Positions 11,967 through 23,619 of a stretch of 64,000 nucleotides of DNA are shown here, in pieces. The first letter of the stretch is position 1, and every line of letters starts with the position of its first letter. Position numbers and translations under genes: made by a program. Where the stretch lies: positions 1,798,001 to 1,862,000 of the forward strand of contig JALGAS010000005.1 of assembly GCA_023078685.1 (NCBI GenBank). Reading direction: 5' to 3'. The stretch is from Neopestalotiopsis rosae (taxonomy: Eukaryota > Ascomycota > Sordariomycetes > Amphisphaeriales > Sporocadaceae). Below the pieces are notes generated by a model. It did no database searches. It was not told the origin of the DNA and saw only the letters and a program-made list of their open reading frames with translations.

Positions 11967-12980
11967 ATGGGTTGGTGGCATAGCCTTTGGGGCTCCAACA
12001 CGACGGACGATCCCCTGCAAAAGCTAGACCCCAAGCTCCGCGAATACCTCGAGAAGGAGTCGCCAGTCAAATATTCAGCAGCAGAGGCACAGCAACAATC
12101 ACAATCGCCGTATCCGACGACGACGAAGACGGCCGACCAAAGTCAGCAACAACAGCACGAGTCCACCGTACCCAAGGAGTCGCAGTTCCAAGACGGCCGC
12201 TATGCGCACCTGTGGAAGAACTACCGGCCCCTCGCCGAGATCGAGGCCGAGACCAAGAGCGACCAGGAAAAGATCATGGACGTGCTCGAGGGCTACAAGG
12301 AGCGCAAGAGCCAGATTGCCCGGGCGGCGCTGGAGAACTGCGCGCTGGAGCAGGTCGACTGGCGGTCCTGCATGAGCAATCCCAACTTTACTGAGCGCTT
12401 CACCATGTGTCGCGCGCAGATCAAAAAATTCGAGAGGTGCTACAATATGCAGACGGTAGGTTTCTATTGAGAGCCTGCGATCATAGGGCGTGCATGCATG
12501 TAGTGGTGGCTGACAATCTTTGCGCAGAGGTTATTAAAATCGCTTGGTTATCTATCAACGGCGGACAGGTCGCCCGAGCTCGAAGAGGAGATTCAGATGC
12601 ATGCCGACTCCATGTACAACAAATTCATGCAGCAAGAAGCCGCGATCGAGGCCGCAAAGGCCGAGGGCAAGCCAGTACCCAAGTTTGAACCATTGGTGCC
12701 CAAGAAACCAATCGTGCAGTCGCTGGCACCAGAGTTTGAGCTTAGCTTGGAACAACAGCAGTTACTGAAGACAAGACTGGAGAAGGTGGACGAGATAGAC
12801 AGACTAGCCGAGGAACAGGCGTTCCGGGCAGAGTTGCGGGCCAAGGCCGAGCTCACTGGCCGCATCAGGGGCATCTGGGACCAACAAGCAGAAGAGAGAA
12901 AAGCGCGGCAGGAAGCAGGACAAGCTACGACCTGGGATAGAGTCATGAACGTTGTCCGAGGCGACAACGAGAAGAGGTGA
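11967..12980 (+). CDS. Twin CX9C (CHCH-type) protein, probably mitochondrial
   Basis: Exons 11967..12455 and 12528..12980 (72-nt intron, GTAGGT..GCGCAG, phase 0) encode 313 residues. The diagnostic feature is a twin CX9C arrangement: Cys125-X9-Cys135 and Cys148-X9-Cys158, the pattern of CHCH proteins oxidatively folded by Mia40 in the mitochondrial intermembrane space. The N-terminus starts MGWWHSLWG and is followed by a Gln/Ser/Thr-rich linker (about residues 37-70). After the CHCH segment comes a charged helical region rich in Glu/Arg/Lys, probably coiled coil. At 313 residues it is much longer than classical twin CX9C assembly factors (about 70-150). I cannot assign it to a named member; intermembrane-space location is inference from the Cys spacing, and a cytosolic or nuclear role is possible. 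Confidence 0.8.
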
Positions 12981-15871
12981 CATGCGTCTTGAGTGGATAT
13001 CACGCCTCTCGTGCTCTAGTCGACCCTGAGCCGAGACATTTGTTTGTACAACGCATGTATATTAGCCCATGAGCAAATATGTTCGCTTCTCACAGGACAT
13101 GATTTACACCATGACGATTGGCATGGTGGATGGGAGCTCGGTCCGGACGAGCGGCGCCCTCATTACGTTGCTCCATGATGTGGCTTCAGTTGTCGCCACT
13201 CACACCAGTCTATGCCTCGAGGCCATTACGAAGCCGTCTTGTGATGCAGAGGTCTACGATTGGCAAATCACGCATTGGGACGGAGTTTCAAACTCGATCA
13301 ACGCACGCTGGGTTGTGACTCTACAGGAGTGATCAATTCATGGAGTCTTCACACAGGAAAACAAAACAAAAACTACGTCTAGCACATTGAAAACCATGCA
13401 TCAAATACTCGCACTTTAGCGAGACTGTGACGGCAATAAACAAAGTTTCTATCAATTCTGTCATATCAACATACCTGGTCCCCTGCACCTGTCAGAAATG
13501 CCTCGAAATAAGCCAATCAGGGTAGTTATCTGCACGAAAACACGAGTAATTGAACTACATTCTATAACCGGCTACTATCATCCGACATAACGCTTTGCAG
13601 GTGTTGGATGCATTTGCTGCATCTAGAACCACGATCGCACGCACATCACATTTGTCTTTTTGGGTCTTTGGGAACGGTCCGTGTGGCAGCCAAGAGTTGA
13701 AGATGGGGAGGTCTTGGTGTAAGAGCTGGAGGGTTGATGCACCAGACATGTGGTTATCTGAGGTGCGTAAGGTGAGGAAGTATGCAGTCGAACAAAACGT
13801 GGTCTCTGGGTGTGGGAAAAAGGCTTATGGTTCTGCCAATCAAGTGGTGGGCTCTGCCAAAAGCTGTAAAGAAACAAAATTATATCTGAAACACTCGCTG
13901 CATGTATGGAGTGCCACGCGACATTGAGCTATGCCTCTCCATGCATGGCATAGCAAGCATTTTTGGCATGGTATCAGGGAACCCCTCTTTTTGATTTGGT
14001 TGTTGTATGCCCAGTTGATCTGTATAGTCGCAAGCAACATTCGCCATCGCGCCATATAGCGGCAGATCAAAACAATAGTAATTGACCGACAATGTTGTTG
14101 AGATAAGTAAACAAAAGGGGAAAACAAGATAGATTGGGGCAATGGAAGGTATGTTCAATGATCATATGATGTTATTGGCAAGTCTGACTAAGGTATGATC
14201 AGCCATCTAGTCTCAGTCACAACCACAACCAGAAAGTCCTTTTAAACAAGTGTATGTGCAAGTCAAATTCCCAACAAAAGACAAAGTCATACCGGTAAAT
14301 GCAGGGGATATGTCACTAGTAAGAAAACAATACGAGGACGGTTCATAACCTGACACAGAGGTTCAGGCTTCAAAGTGCCCTTATGGCCCTCAGACCTCTT
14401 CTTTGCCGATCTGCACCTCGCCCAATTCTACTTAGTGGGTGCACCGAGTTGCACCTTTCCCTCTCAACGGCCCATGCAAGAGTGCACATCCCGTTTGCGA
14501 CGAGTTTACCACTTTCGAGGGGGCCCTGTCAAACTGTCTGAATTCGTCTTGGCTTTTTCTGATGCTCTGCAAGGGTTTTCTTCTCTCTATGGCTGTCTGT
14601 TTTCTAGCGAGGGGACCTTTTTCAACCACACACGTTCTTTTCCATTGCCACGGCAGGAAGCGAAACGTCCTCTATCGTTTCATTACCGGCTGCGCTCGTT
14701 ATCTAGCCACTCTTTTATAATCTTCGACGTCAATTTCTTCAGATGACATTCTAATTTTACCCTCCCAGGGAGGTCCTTGACTGAGTTCCATAAAATCTCA
14801 ATGCTATATACCAGCTAGCTGTGCTACGTCGCCATAGTTATAGTTGTCAGGTGGAGCACCAGAGACGCGACTTACAACTCAATCAACGACAGCGAGATCC
14901 GAGATTCAAATCGCAACGCAGTCTGGGAAACTGGTCAGTAAACGTTTTCATGGTTCCCCACAGTTCCAGCAGTATAATAATTAGTCGCAGCTCATTGCGA
15001 CATTGTCAAAGTCTGGGGAAGGAGAGAGCATTCGTCAAGATGATGCTACACACAGCTCGCCCGCAAACAACGGGCGGGGACCATCAAGAGGAGGGGACCA
15101 AACCCCCTCCAGTGCCCAACTATCACATGGTCATCCATCCAGAGGCACATACCAGGAGGCAGAAGAGAAAAGGCAACGGAGGCTCAAAATGGTGGACAGA
15201 AATGTTTTCATGCCTCAATTGCGCGAGCTGATGTTATCAATTCATCGCACCTGCTGAAAGCTTACCACGGATCACCGACTTATCAAATAATCTTGAGATG
15301 AGCAAGGAGCGCACAAGCCTACATCGGGTTGGAAAAAACAGATTTGCGTTTGCTGCCCTTTGCGAATGCGAGCCCAGTCAATAGGTCTCATGGTCGCATC
15401 AATCTTTCAAGACTACACGACTTACTACTACACGACTTCCCTCGGAGGAAGAAACACAAAAAAGAAACGGGCAATGTTGCGCGAACAGGAGGCCAAAGGG
15501 CTTTGTACTATACCAAATGATTCTGGCGTTGGGTTCAGGATTTACATATAATATCGGGGCAATGAGGAACATTGAGCAAAGGCGTCGCGGCACCACATAG
15601 CGAAGGCGTCCGACTTGGAAATCAAATGTTTGTAACGCACGGGTTTTTATATCAGCGTGAATAGATCGTACAGCGAAATGCAATCCATGACTTTTATGAA
15701 CATGGATATCGAATTCGCATATGAACTCTCGCTCTCGAACACAAAAGTGCAGTACACATAAGCGAAGGGATAATTAATTGTTCTTAATTTGCAACATAGT
15801 CTATTGACATGATATGTCCAAATGACCAATAGCAGACAAGGGAATAACCTCGCCCGAGCACCAATCAGACA
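12981..15871. other. Intergenic, no recognisable gene
   Basis: About 2.9 kb between the convergent ends of the twin CX9C gene (plus) and the aldoxime dehydratase gene (minus). Short open frames of 60-136 codons occur on both strands (for example 13069-13332 and 14821-15231), but none has convincing composition, splice context or family resemblance. No repeat or RNA gene was recognised. Confidence 0.5.
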
Positions 15872-17029
15872 TCACCACTCAATGGGCGTAGACTCTACAG
15901 GCTTGTCAAAAAAGGACGGCAGGACAGACTTTGATACCTTTTCGCTCTTGAACAGAGGGTGCTCATCATAGGCCAGGAATCCCGTCCCGTCGTAGCAGCC
16001 AATGTACTCGGCGTCAATCTCGTCGGCTTTCAGAATGCCCAAGTCGACCCAGAGCAGCAGGTCGCCGCCCTCCATCTGCCCGCCCGGCCCGTACTCGGCC
16101 ATGAACTCGCGCCGCAGCTTGACGTGCACCTTGTCGTGGCGACCAATGTGCTCCATGTAGGACAGATCCAGCCAGAACAGGACCTGCGCCTGGCGAATGT
16201 AATCGAGTCCAGGAAAAATGCCATGGCCATTCGGAGTAGCACTGTTGGAAACTGCTGCTCCATTGCCATTAGTGGCAGAAGCAACCCCGGGCTGCTTCTC
16301 CCCCTCGAACCCGTGACACGCCCTCGCCGACAGCATGCCCTTGCCGGGTCCCGCCGTGACGACGTTGGTCACCCACTGCTTGGTGAGGCCGTCAAAGTTG
16401 TCGTTCCAAAACTCGCGCTCCCGCTCAAACATGGCGCTGTAGTCCTGCCCCTCCACCACGAAGCAGATGTTGTCCGGGAACTTGGACATGCGCACCCTCC
16501 CGGGGCGGATCTCCCTGCTCGGCGCCCGGCCTTGTATGCCGCCGCCATCGCCCTCCCCCTTCGACCCCGCCGGCGAAGCAAACTTGTCGTCGGGCCCGTC
16601 GGGCGTCATGCGCGAGCGGTAGGCGCCCCAGTACCCGCTCTTGGCCGTCAGGGGGATGTGGTGGCCGCAGTGGCCGAAGCCAGAGGGCTGCGGCTTGTTG
16701 GACTCGTACATGGCCCGCGTCGCGGGCAGGTTGACCGTCTCGCGCCAGAAGCCGGCGTTGTCTTCGGGCAGGGAGGACCAGAAGCTCGACGTCTCGGGGC
16801 TCTCCCACCACGACTTGAAGGCCTGCGGCGACGGCCAGTAGCTCATCCAGATCTTGGAGGGCAGGTCATTTTGTTCTAGCTCCTCCACGTGGATAGCGGC
16901 TGGCTTGATGAGGGCGTTGAATTTTTGTATGGCTTCCTGCTTGGCCGCGTCTGGCTTCTCGTCTTGGTATTGGCAGCCAAAGATGGAGACGGTGAAGTGA
17001 TGGGACGTGGGGAACTTTGCTCGAAGCAT
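15872..17029 (-). CDS. Haem-containing aldoxime dehydratase (phenylacetaldoxime dehydratase family)
   Basis: This family dehydrates aldoximes (R-CH=NOH) to nitriles using a directly substrate-coordinated haem, in the aldoxime-nitrile pathway. The frame gives 385 residues, near the usual 350-385. Family-like segments include SIFGCQYQ (15-22), FGHCGHH (118-124), SGYWGAYRSRM (131-141), DNICFVVEGQD (186-196) and EYIGCYDGTGF (341-351). The haem-ligating His of the family should lie in the segment with His293, His298 and His302; which one it is cannot be fixed by eye. A Gly/Asn/Ala/Ser-rich stretch (about 250-270) looks like an inserted loop. The true N-terminus is uncertain: in-frame VPYSLAD codons precede the first Met directly after a CATCACAG acceptor, so a short upstream exon (possibly ATGCCATTGCAAG at 17194-17182) may exist. 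The gene sits alone; no nitrilase or amidase neighbour is seen. Confidence 0.88.
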   Translation of the reverse strand: MLRAKFPTSHHFTVSIFGCQYQDEKPDAAKQEAIQKFNALIKPAAIHVEELEQNDLPSKIWMSYWPSPQAFKSWWESPETSSFWSSLPEDNAGFWRETVNLPATRAMYESNKPQPSGFGHCGHHIPLTAKSGYWGAYRSRMTPDGPDDKFASPAGSKGEGDGGGIQGRAPSREIRPGRVRMSKFPDNICFVVEGQDYSAMFEREREFWNDNFDGLTKQWVTNVVTAGPGKGMLSARACHGFEGEKQPGVASATNGNGAAVSNSATPNGHGIFPGLDYIRQAQVLFWLDLSYMEHIGRHDKVHVKLRREFMAEYGPGGQMEGGDLLLWVDLGILKADEIDAEYIGCYDGTGFLAYDEHPLFKSEKVSKSVLPSFFDKPVESTPIEW

Positions 17030-20000
17030 GTCTGCTAGCGAGTATGGAACTGTGATGAGATGAAGGTGTCTTGAATAATATGGAAAGGGATACTAGAACC
17101 TCAGTTGAGACGATATTAATCTTCAAGGAAATGGGTATATGTGAATAAAGAGGAAAGTTGACAAGACATCAGAGGCCCGACCTTGCAATGGCATGGCCAC
17201 TATTTATCATGCAGACCAATCAAGCTGACACAGTGACAGCTTCGAGGTCGCATTATGCTCCCTCTCGACGCCGATCTGATCCAGCTCGTCAGGTGGAGCG
17301 TAGCATTTACCTCGTGTGACACTCTTGTACTGTACCCCAATACGCCCAGCTCCTCTTTATTCCGCAAGCCAAGATCGTCGGAGGTTCCTAGCTTGGTGGT
17401 ATCTTTGGGATCTTTTCTTGGGTGTTATCTGAGTGAATTGTAGTAGTAAGTGCCGGTCGATCGCCGGCGTCATTCAGACACCGGAGAGTCAATAGTACCA
17501 AAAACATGTCAAAAGAGCCTTATCACTGCCCTCGAATAGTCACGTTTGAAGCTGTGTTCAACTTCGAGTATAGCTACTTGCTAGTCGACAATGAATATCT
17601 GGGGTAAGTATCCACCATGAGGTGCCCCGGGTAAGGACTATCCTATCCGCGAAGCCAACTTTTGGTCGTAATTCTCTTTGTCGCGATTGGGTGGCCTGGT
17701 TGACGGGAGCGGACGTGCAACGCCCGCAAACTCTATCCCGCTTGCCAAATGCATCACTTCATTGGAGCCAAGAGTATTATCGCATGCACTTGACCCGCAA
17801 TTTTGGGGTAGTGGGTTATGTCAAGTTAACCACGGCCAACTTAGGCTCATAGACTCTCTCAAGAAGTCCGGTGTATTACGCCTCAATTGCTAGTAGTGGC
17901 TTTGCCAAGGACCGATACCCGGCTTCCTGCGGAGGTGAAGAAACTATGGAGAGGTTAACGAAAAATAGGCATGGTGAAGACCTGACTCGAGCATTATTCG
18001 CATTATATAAACCCAACAGTCAAGGAGCTTGCCTTTTGTAATTATTTGAGAGAACTCTCGTGACACTCGTTGACAGTCATTCAATTACCGGTGTCAATAA
18101 ACCGGGCGAAGTATAATAATCCGCCATAATGCCATCTCGTGACAGCGTTCGGAATAACGACTACAGGCTGGCAACTAATCCATATGACCAAGCCACGAAA
18201 ATCATGCAGTACAAATAAATCTGTCTCATCTACAGTCACATTTCTGGAGATTCTCCCGCCACAGGAACTTCCCCCAGAACAGACATGTTTCCTCCAATAT
18301 CAGTATAAGCCACGTCAGCATCGATTTGTGCACTCTTGGCAATAGCCTCGTGACTTTTACTTGATTGCCTGCTTACATAGGAGTAGCATGGTCTTGAATC
18401 CTGCGTAGTCAACCGAGAATAATCGCCTTATTGACATTAGCGGCAGGACTATCAAGAAACCAGCACATATCCTCTGCCGTAGACAGCTTCTCTCAACTTG
18501 AAGTAGCTCATCGCCAGCGGAACTGGCAACCCAGAAAATTGACATTAGAGTATGTATACCTCGAAACAATATCTCTTCCTGCTCTGTGATATTTTTTCGG
18601 GTAGAACTTATCGTCGGATGGCGGTGGAAATAGCCTGTGTCTTGAACATCAATGGCAGCAATATTCCCTGTCAGATTGACCTCGCTACAAGTAATATGGA
18701 ACATCAATTGATACTACTTTGAGTTCTAGAGGTTAACAATCCCGCTCCATGGTTTATCAAGAAACAAGACAGAAAGACTATTTGAAATGGATGGATAACA
18801 CAAATAAGGCTGACTCCTCATGGCATAGTAACATTTATAAGTGAAAGAAAGCAGCGCAGCTGGAAACAGCTCGGCCTGCCTGGTTGAATTTTTTATGGCC
18901 CGGCTGTCCCCTTCGTGGAGGCTTAAATTGCAGTGAAGTGACCACAGTGCCCAGATCATGAAACTTTTGTTTCACACACGATGCGTACGTACATATAAAA
19001 GAAAACCATGTCCCTCGGAGGAGACTAAAATTGCAGTGAAATCAAATCTGCACAGTCATGTACCGGGGAATGTTTGATTCCCACACGATGCTTACGTATC
19101 AAGAAATCTATAACCCTCTGGGGTATTCAAGACTAAATGATAGGCGCCTAAGCAGAGGTTTGACTTCGGCAGGGCTCAATCTATATTTACACAGTTCGAG
19201 GCACTGATCTCGACTTTGGGGATCCCAACCGCGACCAGGGCGGGGAAGTTGTTGAGATCTGTCACCCAATTGGTCTGTTGTCAAAATCACGAAGCTTAAG
19301 AAAAGTACGACAAAATTGATTACAGAAAAGAGTCAAATGATCTCTAGCTGCAGGTCTAGATACGGGACTAGAATAGGATCTTCTCCTGCTTGGTTGGTGT
19401 AGTTATGTAGGCTGAATGCGGATGGATGAAGTAGTTCGAAGACGAGCCAGAGATATGAATGCGTCCGTCTTGTGTATCTTGTGCATGTCGAGGTGTTGTG
19501 AGAAGAGACGAGACATGGAATTTACAACAGTGCATCCCATCTTCAGGCCGTGTAAGTACACAGGGTACTTGTGGCTGTGTAAAATCCGTGATTTCTCGGC
19601 GTGAGTGTGAATACTATTTGCCGTCCTAACCTCCTCTCTCATCTCGAGTTTTCTGCTGGCGAAAGCCATTTACCGATACTATACACAGCGCGGCCCGTGT
19701 AGTCTAGTCCGCTGCTACGTCAAGGAGGCAATGCCAAGCATGTTGGGGCGTTTGGCTTGTTCTTCCGTACATTCAATTATAGCATTTCCCGCTGTTATTT
19801 GCTCCAGTGCAAGGCACGCAGAGCAATATTGACTATGGTCATAGCTGGTGAACGTGAGCCGCAGGAGCAGATGCGCGACGATAAACAGCGTTTCCGCCAA
19901 CATCTAGATGGGAAATCCAAAACTTGATTGTGTCAAAGATCGCAATGAGCGAATATGGACAGCCAGTAGGGAGATAAGTTGAACGGCAGTGTCGCGCAGG

Positions 20001-21239
20001 CGCAGTAGGAAGACAATTATTGAATCAGCAACCACATGATATGCATGTAACTCGTGACCACAAAACCGACCTGTGCAATGCATAAACACAGCGATGCAAT
20101 GCTCCTCACTTTCAGCCAGGCATCACAGCATCAAATCGCAAGGGTCTTTGGCCTGAACCGTGTTGGAGACTGAAGCCAAGTACAGAGTAGTCTCCAGGAG
20201 AAACAAACCAAGATCGACAGTGTGGACCAAATGCGTCAAAAGTCGCGCGCTTTCCGTTTGCAGGTCACATTCCTGGCTTCAAAGTCCCTGCAGCTCGCTG
20301 TTCCTTCAGGCGATTGGATACGCAAACATCAAGGTACATCAAGTGATGAAGGAATGGAAAATGTACCGCCCTCGACGGACGTTTTGCGATTCATCCAAGG
20401 ACGACGATGGTGGTTGAGCTAGAATGGAATGGGAGAACGAGACGGGTGCTGCTACTTTTAGCGGTAAATTGAGGGGGTCCTCGACTGCGGCCGCACTGGG
20501 TCCTGCACAGCGGACTTGTCGCAGTGTGCCTCTCGAACAAGAGCTCGCATCGCATCTGCAGCAATGCGCGCGAGACAGAGGATGCGAGACAGCTGCAGGG
20601 AAGGATAGAGCGGATGATGCGAACAATCTCAAAACTAATTAAGTGACGAAAAGAAAAAGAAAAGGGCTGGAGCTTGCACGTTTATGGACCGTGGATTGAG
20701 AAATACAATACTACTGATCGGCCCTGCTGTGCCAAGCCGGAAACCAGATCGCCAAGACGGCCTTGGCTCAGCACGTCAGAAATGCTTAAATCGACCAGTT
20801 CGCAGGTTCCTCAACGGCTCGAGTAGCACTTGTAGGACCTTGTGTAGCTCCTTGGCAAACATTATATCAATTCGATATTGGTGAAATGAGCGATTGTATC
20901 GATAGCGAAGTGCCCGTCACCTGTTGACATCATCATTCAATAGACTGTATGAAGCGTGCACTTTCACGGGCCCAAGGGAGACAGAGAGATTGCTGGCTGC
21001 GCAATGTGGTGGGAATCATTTCATTTAATTGATATCGCTGTACGTAACAGGCCTGTAGCTAGACCTTTGTTTGTTGAAGTGTTCATCTTTCCCTTCAGAT
21101 TGTTTCCATCTCCACCATCATGCTCATGTCTGCTTCACAGGGGTCTTCTTCATCAAAAGCGTGAATTCGCTTTGGGGTGTTTTTTTGTCGTGAAAAGGGA
21201 ATGCTTGTTGGCTTGGATTGGTTGATGAGGGCGAGGCGC
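17030..21239. other. Long gene-poor interval
   Basis: About 4.2 kb. A TATAAATA-like element (gataaatagtgg on the minus strand near 17200) may belong to the aldoxime dehydratase promoter. From 17250 to 20640 all frames are short and do not look coding. It contains a diverged direct duplication at 18904-19105. Bases 20640-21239 probably include the 3' UTR of the small Cys-rich gene. Confidence 0.5.
18904..19105. repeat. Diverged direct duplication (~105-bp period)
   Basis: Two adjacent imperfect copies share the same order of blocks: tgtccc.., a GGAGG/GGAGA segment, ..aaattgcagtgaa.., ..cacag.., and ..cacacgatgc.tacgta... The block aaattgcagtgaa occurs at 18925 and 19028, and cacacgatgc at 18975 and 19082, so the offset drifts from 103 to 107 bp. 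The copies differ by many substitutions and small indels, so this is an old event. Confidence 0.7.
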
Positions 21240-21496
21240 TTAGCAGCAACCCTCCTGGCAGGCGCAGAGACCGCAGCAGATCTCGCAACCGGCCTCCTCA
21301 CCACCGCGAAGCTCCATGTCGGGCTGGGGCTCCATGGGCTATCGCAAGTCATGTTAGTTTCATGTGATCTCAAGTCGACAAGACAATAAGATAGAAGAGG
21401 GAAAGCACGTACGGGCTGCTGGCTGACAACACCGGGGCCACCAGGGCCGGGACCCATCTCCATGGGAGGCTGCTGCTGGAAGTCGGGGCCAGGCAT
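21240..21496 (-). CDS. Small cysteine-rich protein, 60 residues
   Basis: Exons 21496..21413 and 21338..21240 join in phase 0 through a 74-nt intron with GTACGT donor, CTAAC branch-like site and GATAG acceptor. The start is the ATG in caagATGCCTGG; upstream in-frame sequence is CA-rich and looks like a 5' leader. The 60-residue product has a Pro/Gln/Gly/Met-rich first half (MPGPDFQQQPP, then GPGPGGPG) and an extreme Cys-rich end, GCEICCGLCACQEGCC, with seven Cys in 16 residues including two CC pairs. There is no signal peptide. The tail recalls metallothioneins or the Cys-rich end of CYSTM/stress-type small membrane proteins, but it lacks a long hydrophobic run. I do not recognise a named family; metal binding or palmitoylation of the Cys cluster are guesses. 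Short length and intron make it easy for gene finders to miss. Confidence 0.72.
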
Positions 21497-23619
21497 CTTG
21501 AGTGGATGGATGTGGTTGTTTTGGGTGGTGTTTGTAGTGTTGTTTGAATGAGTGTTAAGGTTGTCTTGACAGGTGGACAAGCTCGCGAGGAGAGATGGGG
21601 GGAGGGGAGAGATTTAAAAAGAAAGAGGTCAGATGAAGCGGGTAGGCCACTTAAAACTGGCTGCAGGGGACTGACTGGAAATGGAGTAGCAGAGCAGAGC
21701 AGACGAAACAGAAAGAGGGAACCCTTTCTCCTCTCACCTGCTTAGGTACCTAGACTAATAAATTGGAGGAGTAGAGAGCCGCCCTGGTCAAAGGAATACA
21801 TACAGGACTCAGCCCATTGAACAAAGTACATGCCTACCTTGAACCTATCAAGCATGAGATGGGCATGGACCCTTACCCTTCCTTTCGAGACGCCAACAAA
21901 CATAGCCATCAGCCATACAGGACAGACTAGACCGCTGATATGAGATCAGATCCTTGGGAACCCCGGGACCTCCTTTGGCCAATGAGTTCATACTCGAAGG
22001 GTCTAGCTCTTGCTGCCATCCCAAACCTTGATTTGCAGTGCTGACTGTGGTATGTAACATCACCTGCCGGGGCCCAGTGCAAAAGTATGGGGGAGGGATG
22101 ATGGGATATGATAGCCACTTCTGGTTGGACCACACACAGGAAGTAACCTTGTAAGCCTTGAAACGCAGCGGAATAGGGCACATTCGTTAGTTGGCTAACG
22201 GGATTGGGCGGTCTAGGTCGTGCAGAGAACACTGGCAGTACCGTGAAAGAGTACATGCGTAGTGTAGGTACTTGGTTGACTACTAACAGCAACAAACAAC
22301 TCATAGGTACATACGTAGGTGCGATGTGCGATGTGCGTCCCCAATTGGCAAACCGGGGATCAATCGGATGACAGGTCACAGCGAGAAACATGGGTGGCGG
22401 GACTAGATAACGGTAATAATCATCTGCATAATGGTGGTCCTGGCTGGTAAGGAAAAAAAAGCTGTCAAGCGCCCAGTCTTCAGTTGTCGTGGATCATCTA
22501 GAGCCAATCCAACTCGGGTATTCCGCAAAATGATGTGTTCAACTGAGGATCATTCCGAACCAAGTACCCAAAAACGTGCGACTGCGCCTCGATGCTGGCG
22601 GAGAAACTCGGTAGGTAGTTGCCGTTTAGAATGGGCTCGAATAACGAACCAACTGGGAATGCGGACGGAAATCCGGCATCTTGAGCGCGGTCAGCGAGGC
22701 GCAAGTAGCCAAAATACTACTGCGCCAAAAACAGTTGTCATGGGCCGAGTACATGACAATTAGCGAAAAAAGAGAGAGCTCCAGGGCGCTACTAGGTAAT
22801 ATAAGCCTGCGGGACCCCAATATCAAAGAAACTCCAACCAGGCGACTACAAAAAATAGACTTGGCATCAATTACCAGGTAACAGAGAAAACCGGCATCAC
22901 GCGGATTCAACCAATTAACTTCTAGTTGCCATTCAAAAATGCCTCTGTTCTGGTGACGTTGCTTGCCTAAAGAGCAAGTTTTGAAGTTGCATCGGCTATT
23001 ACCTAGAATGATGCACAACTCCCAAATCGAGTCAGCGCATTGCATGATGTTTTCTTCTTGGAATGGGGCCTTTGAATGGGCAAGGGACTACTGGAAAGCT
23101 TGGACGGCTTCGTAACGCGATGGCGCGTTCTTAAAACGAGCCGGGTGGATCTTAAGCTTTTGGCTCTGGGCCCTGCACATCGAATGGCAGCAATGGCTTC
23201 TGAGCTCGTCTCCCGACTGCCGAATTCCATACACTCCGTGTACCCGAAATAGCCCTGAATACGGGTACCTACACCAGTCCGACTTTATATACTACTACAT
23301 GCTGTCATGGGCAGCTTCTTCGTTACTCATATCCGTCATTATGGTTATATTTACAACCCTGCGACTCCATCTCAAGGCAAGAAGGCCCCTGCCTCGATTT
23401 GAGGAGCAAGGGCGACGTGGAGAGAAGGTATCGTCATGCATTTATCTCAACACGGATCGGTGATAAGCAGCTGGGGTCGATAGCTGCCCCATGTGCTTCA
23501 AAGCTTTGCTAAGCCATCCGACGACGCGACAGTCGGACAATGCCTCCAGCCCGCAGGCGACGCAACCGCGTCCATACACGACAATCGATGAATTGTGTGA
23601 TGCACCGGGCAGAACTGCT
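21497..23619. other. Intergenic upstream of small Cys-rich gene
   Basis: About 2.1 kb. The first 100 bases are a CA-rich probable leader of the Cys-rich gene. The rest shows only short frames on both strands and no recognisable gene, RNA or mobile element. Confidence 0.5.

Noticed and set aside
13069..13332. Plus-strand 87-codon frame just after the twin CX9C gene
   Set aside because: No domain, no splice context and ordinary composition; most likely 3' flank.
14375..15231. Plus-strand frames of 123 and 136 codons
   Set aside because: Composition is not coding-like, no recognisable family or introns, and the sequence is simple pyrimidine-rich in part.
15959..16879. Plus-strand open frame of 306 codons opposite the aldoxime dehydratase gene
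   Set aside because: The minus strand carries clear family motifs; the plus frame is an antisense shadow in GC-rich third positions.
23005..23230. Short minus-strand frame near the Ame1-like gene
   Set aside because: It has no splice link to the gene and no family resemblance; treated as chance.
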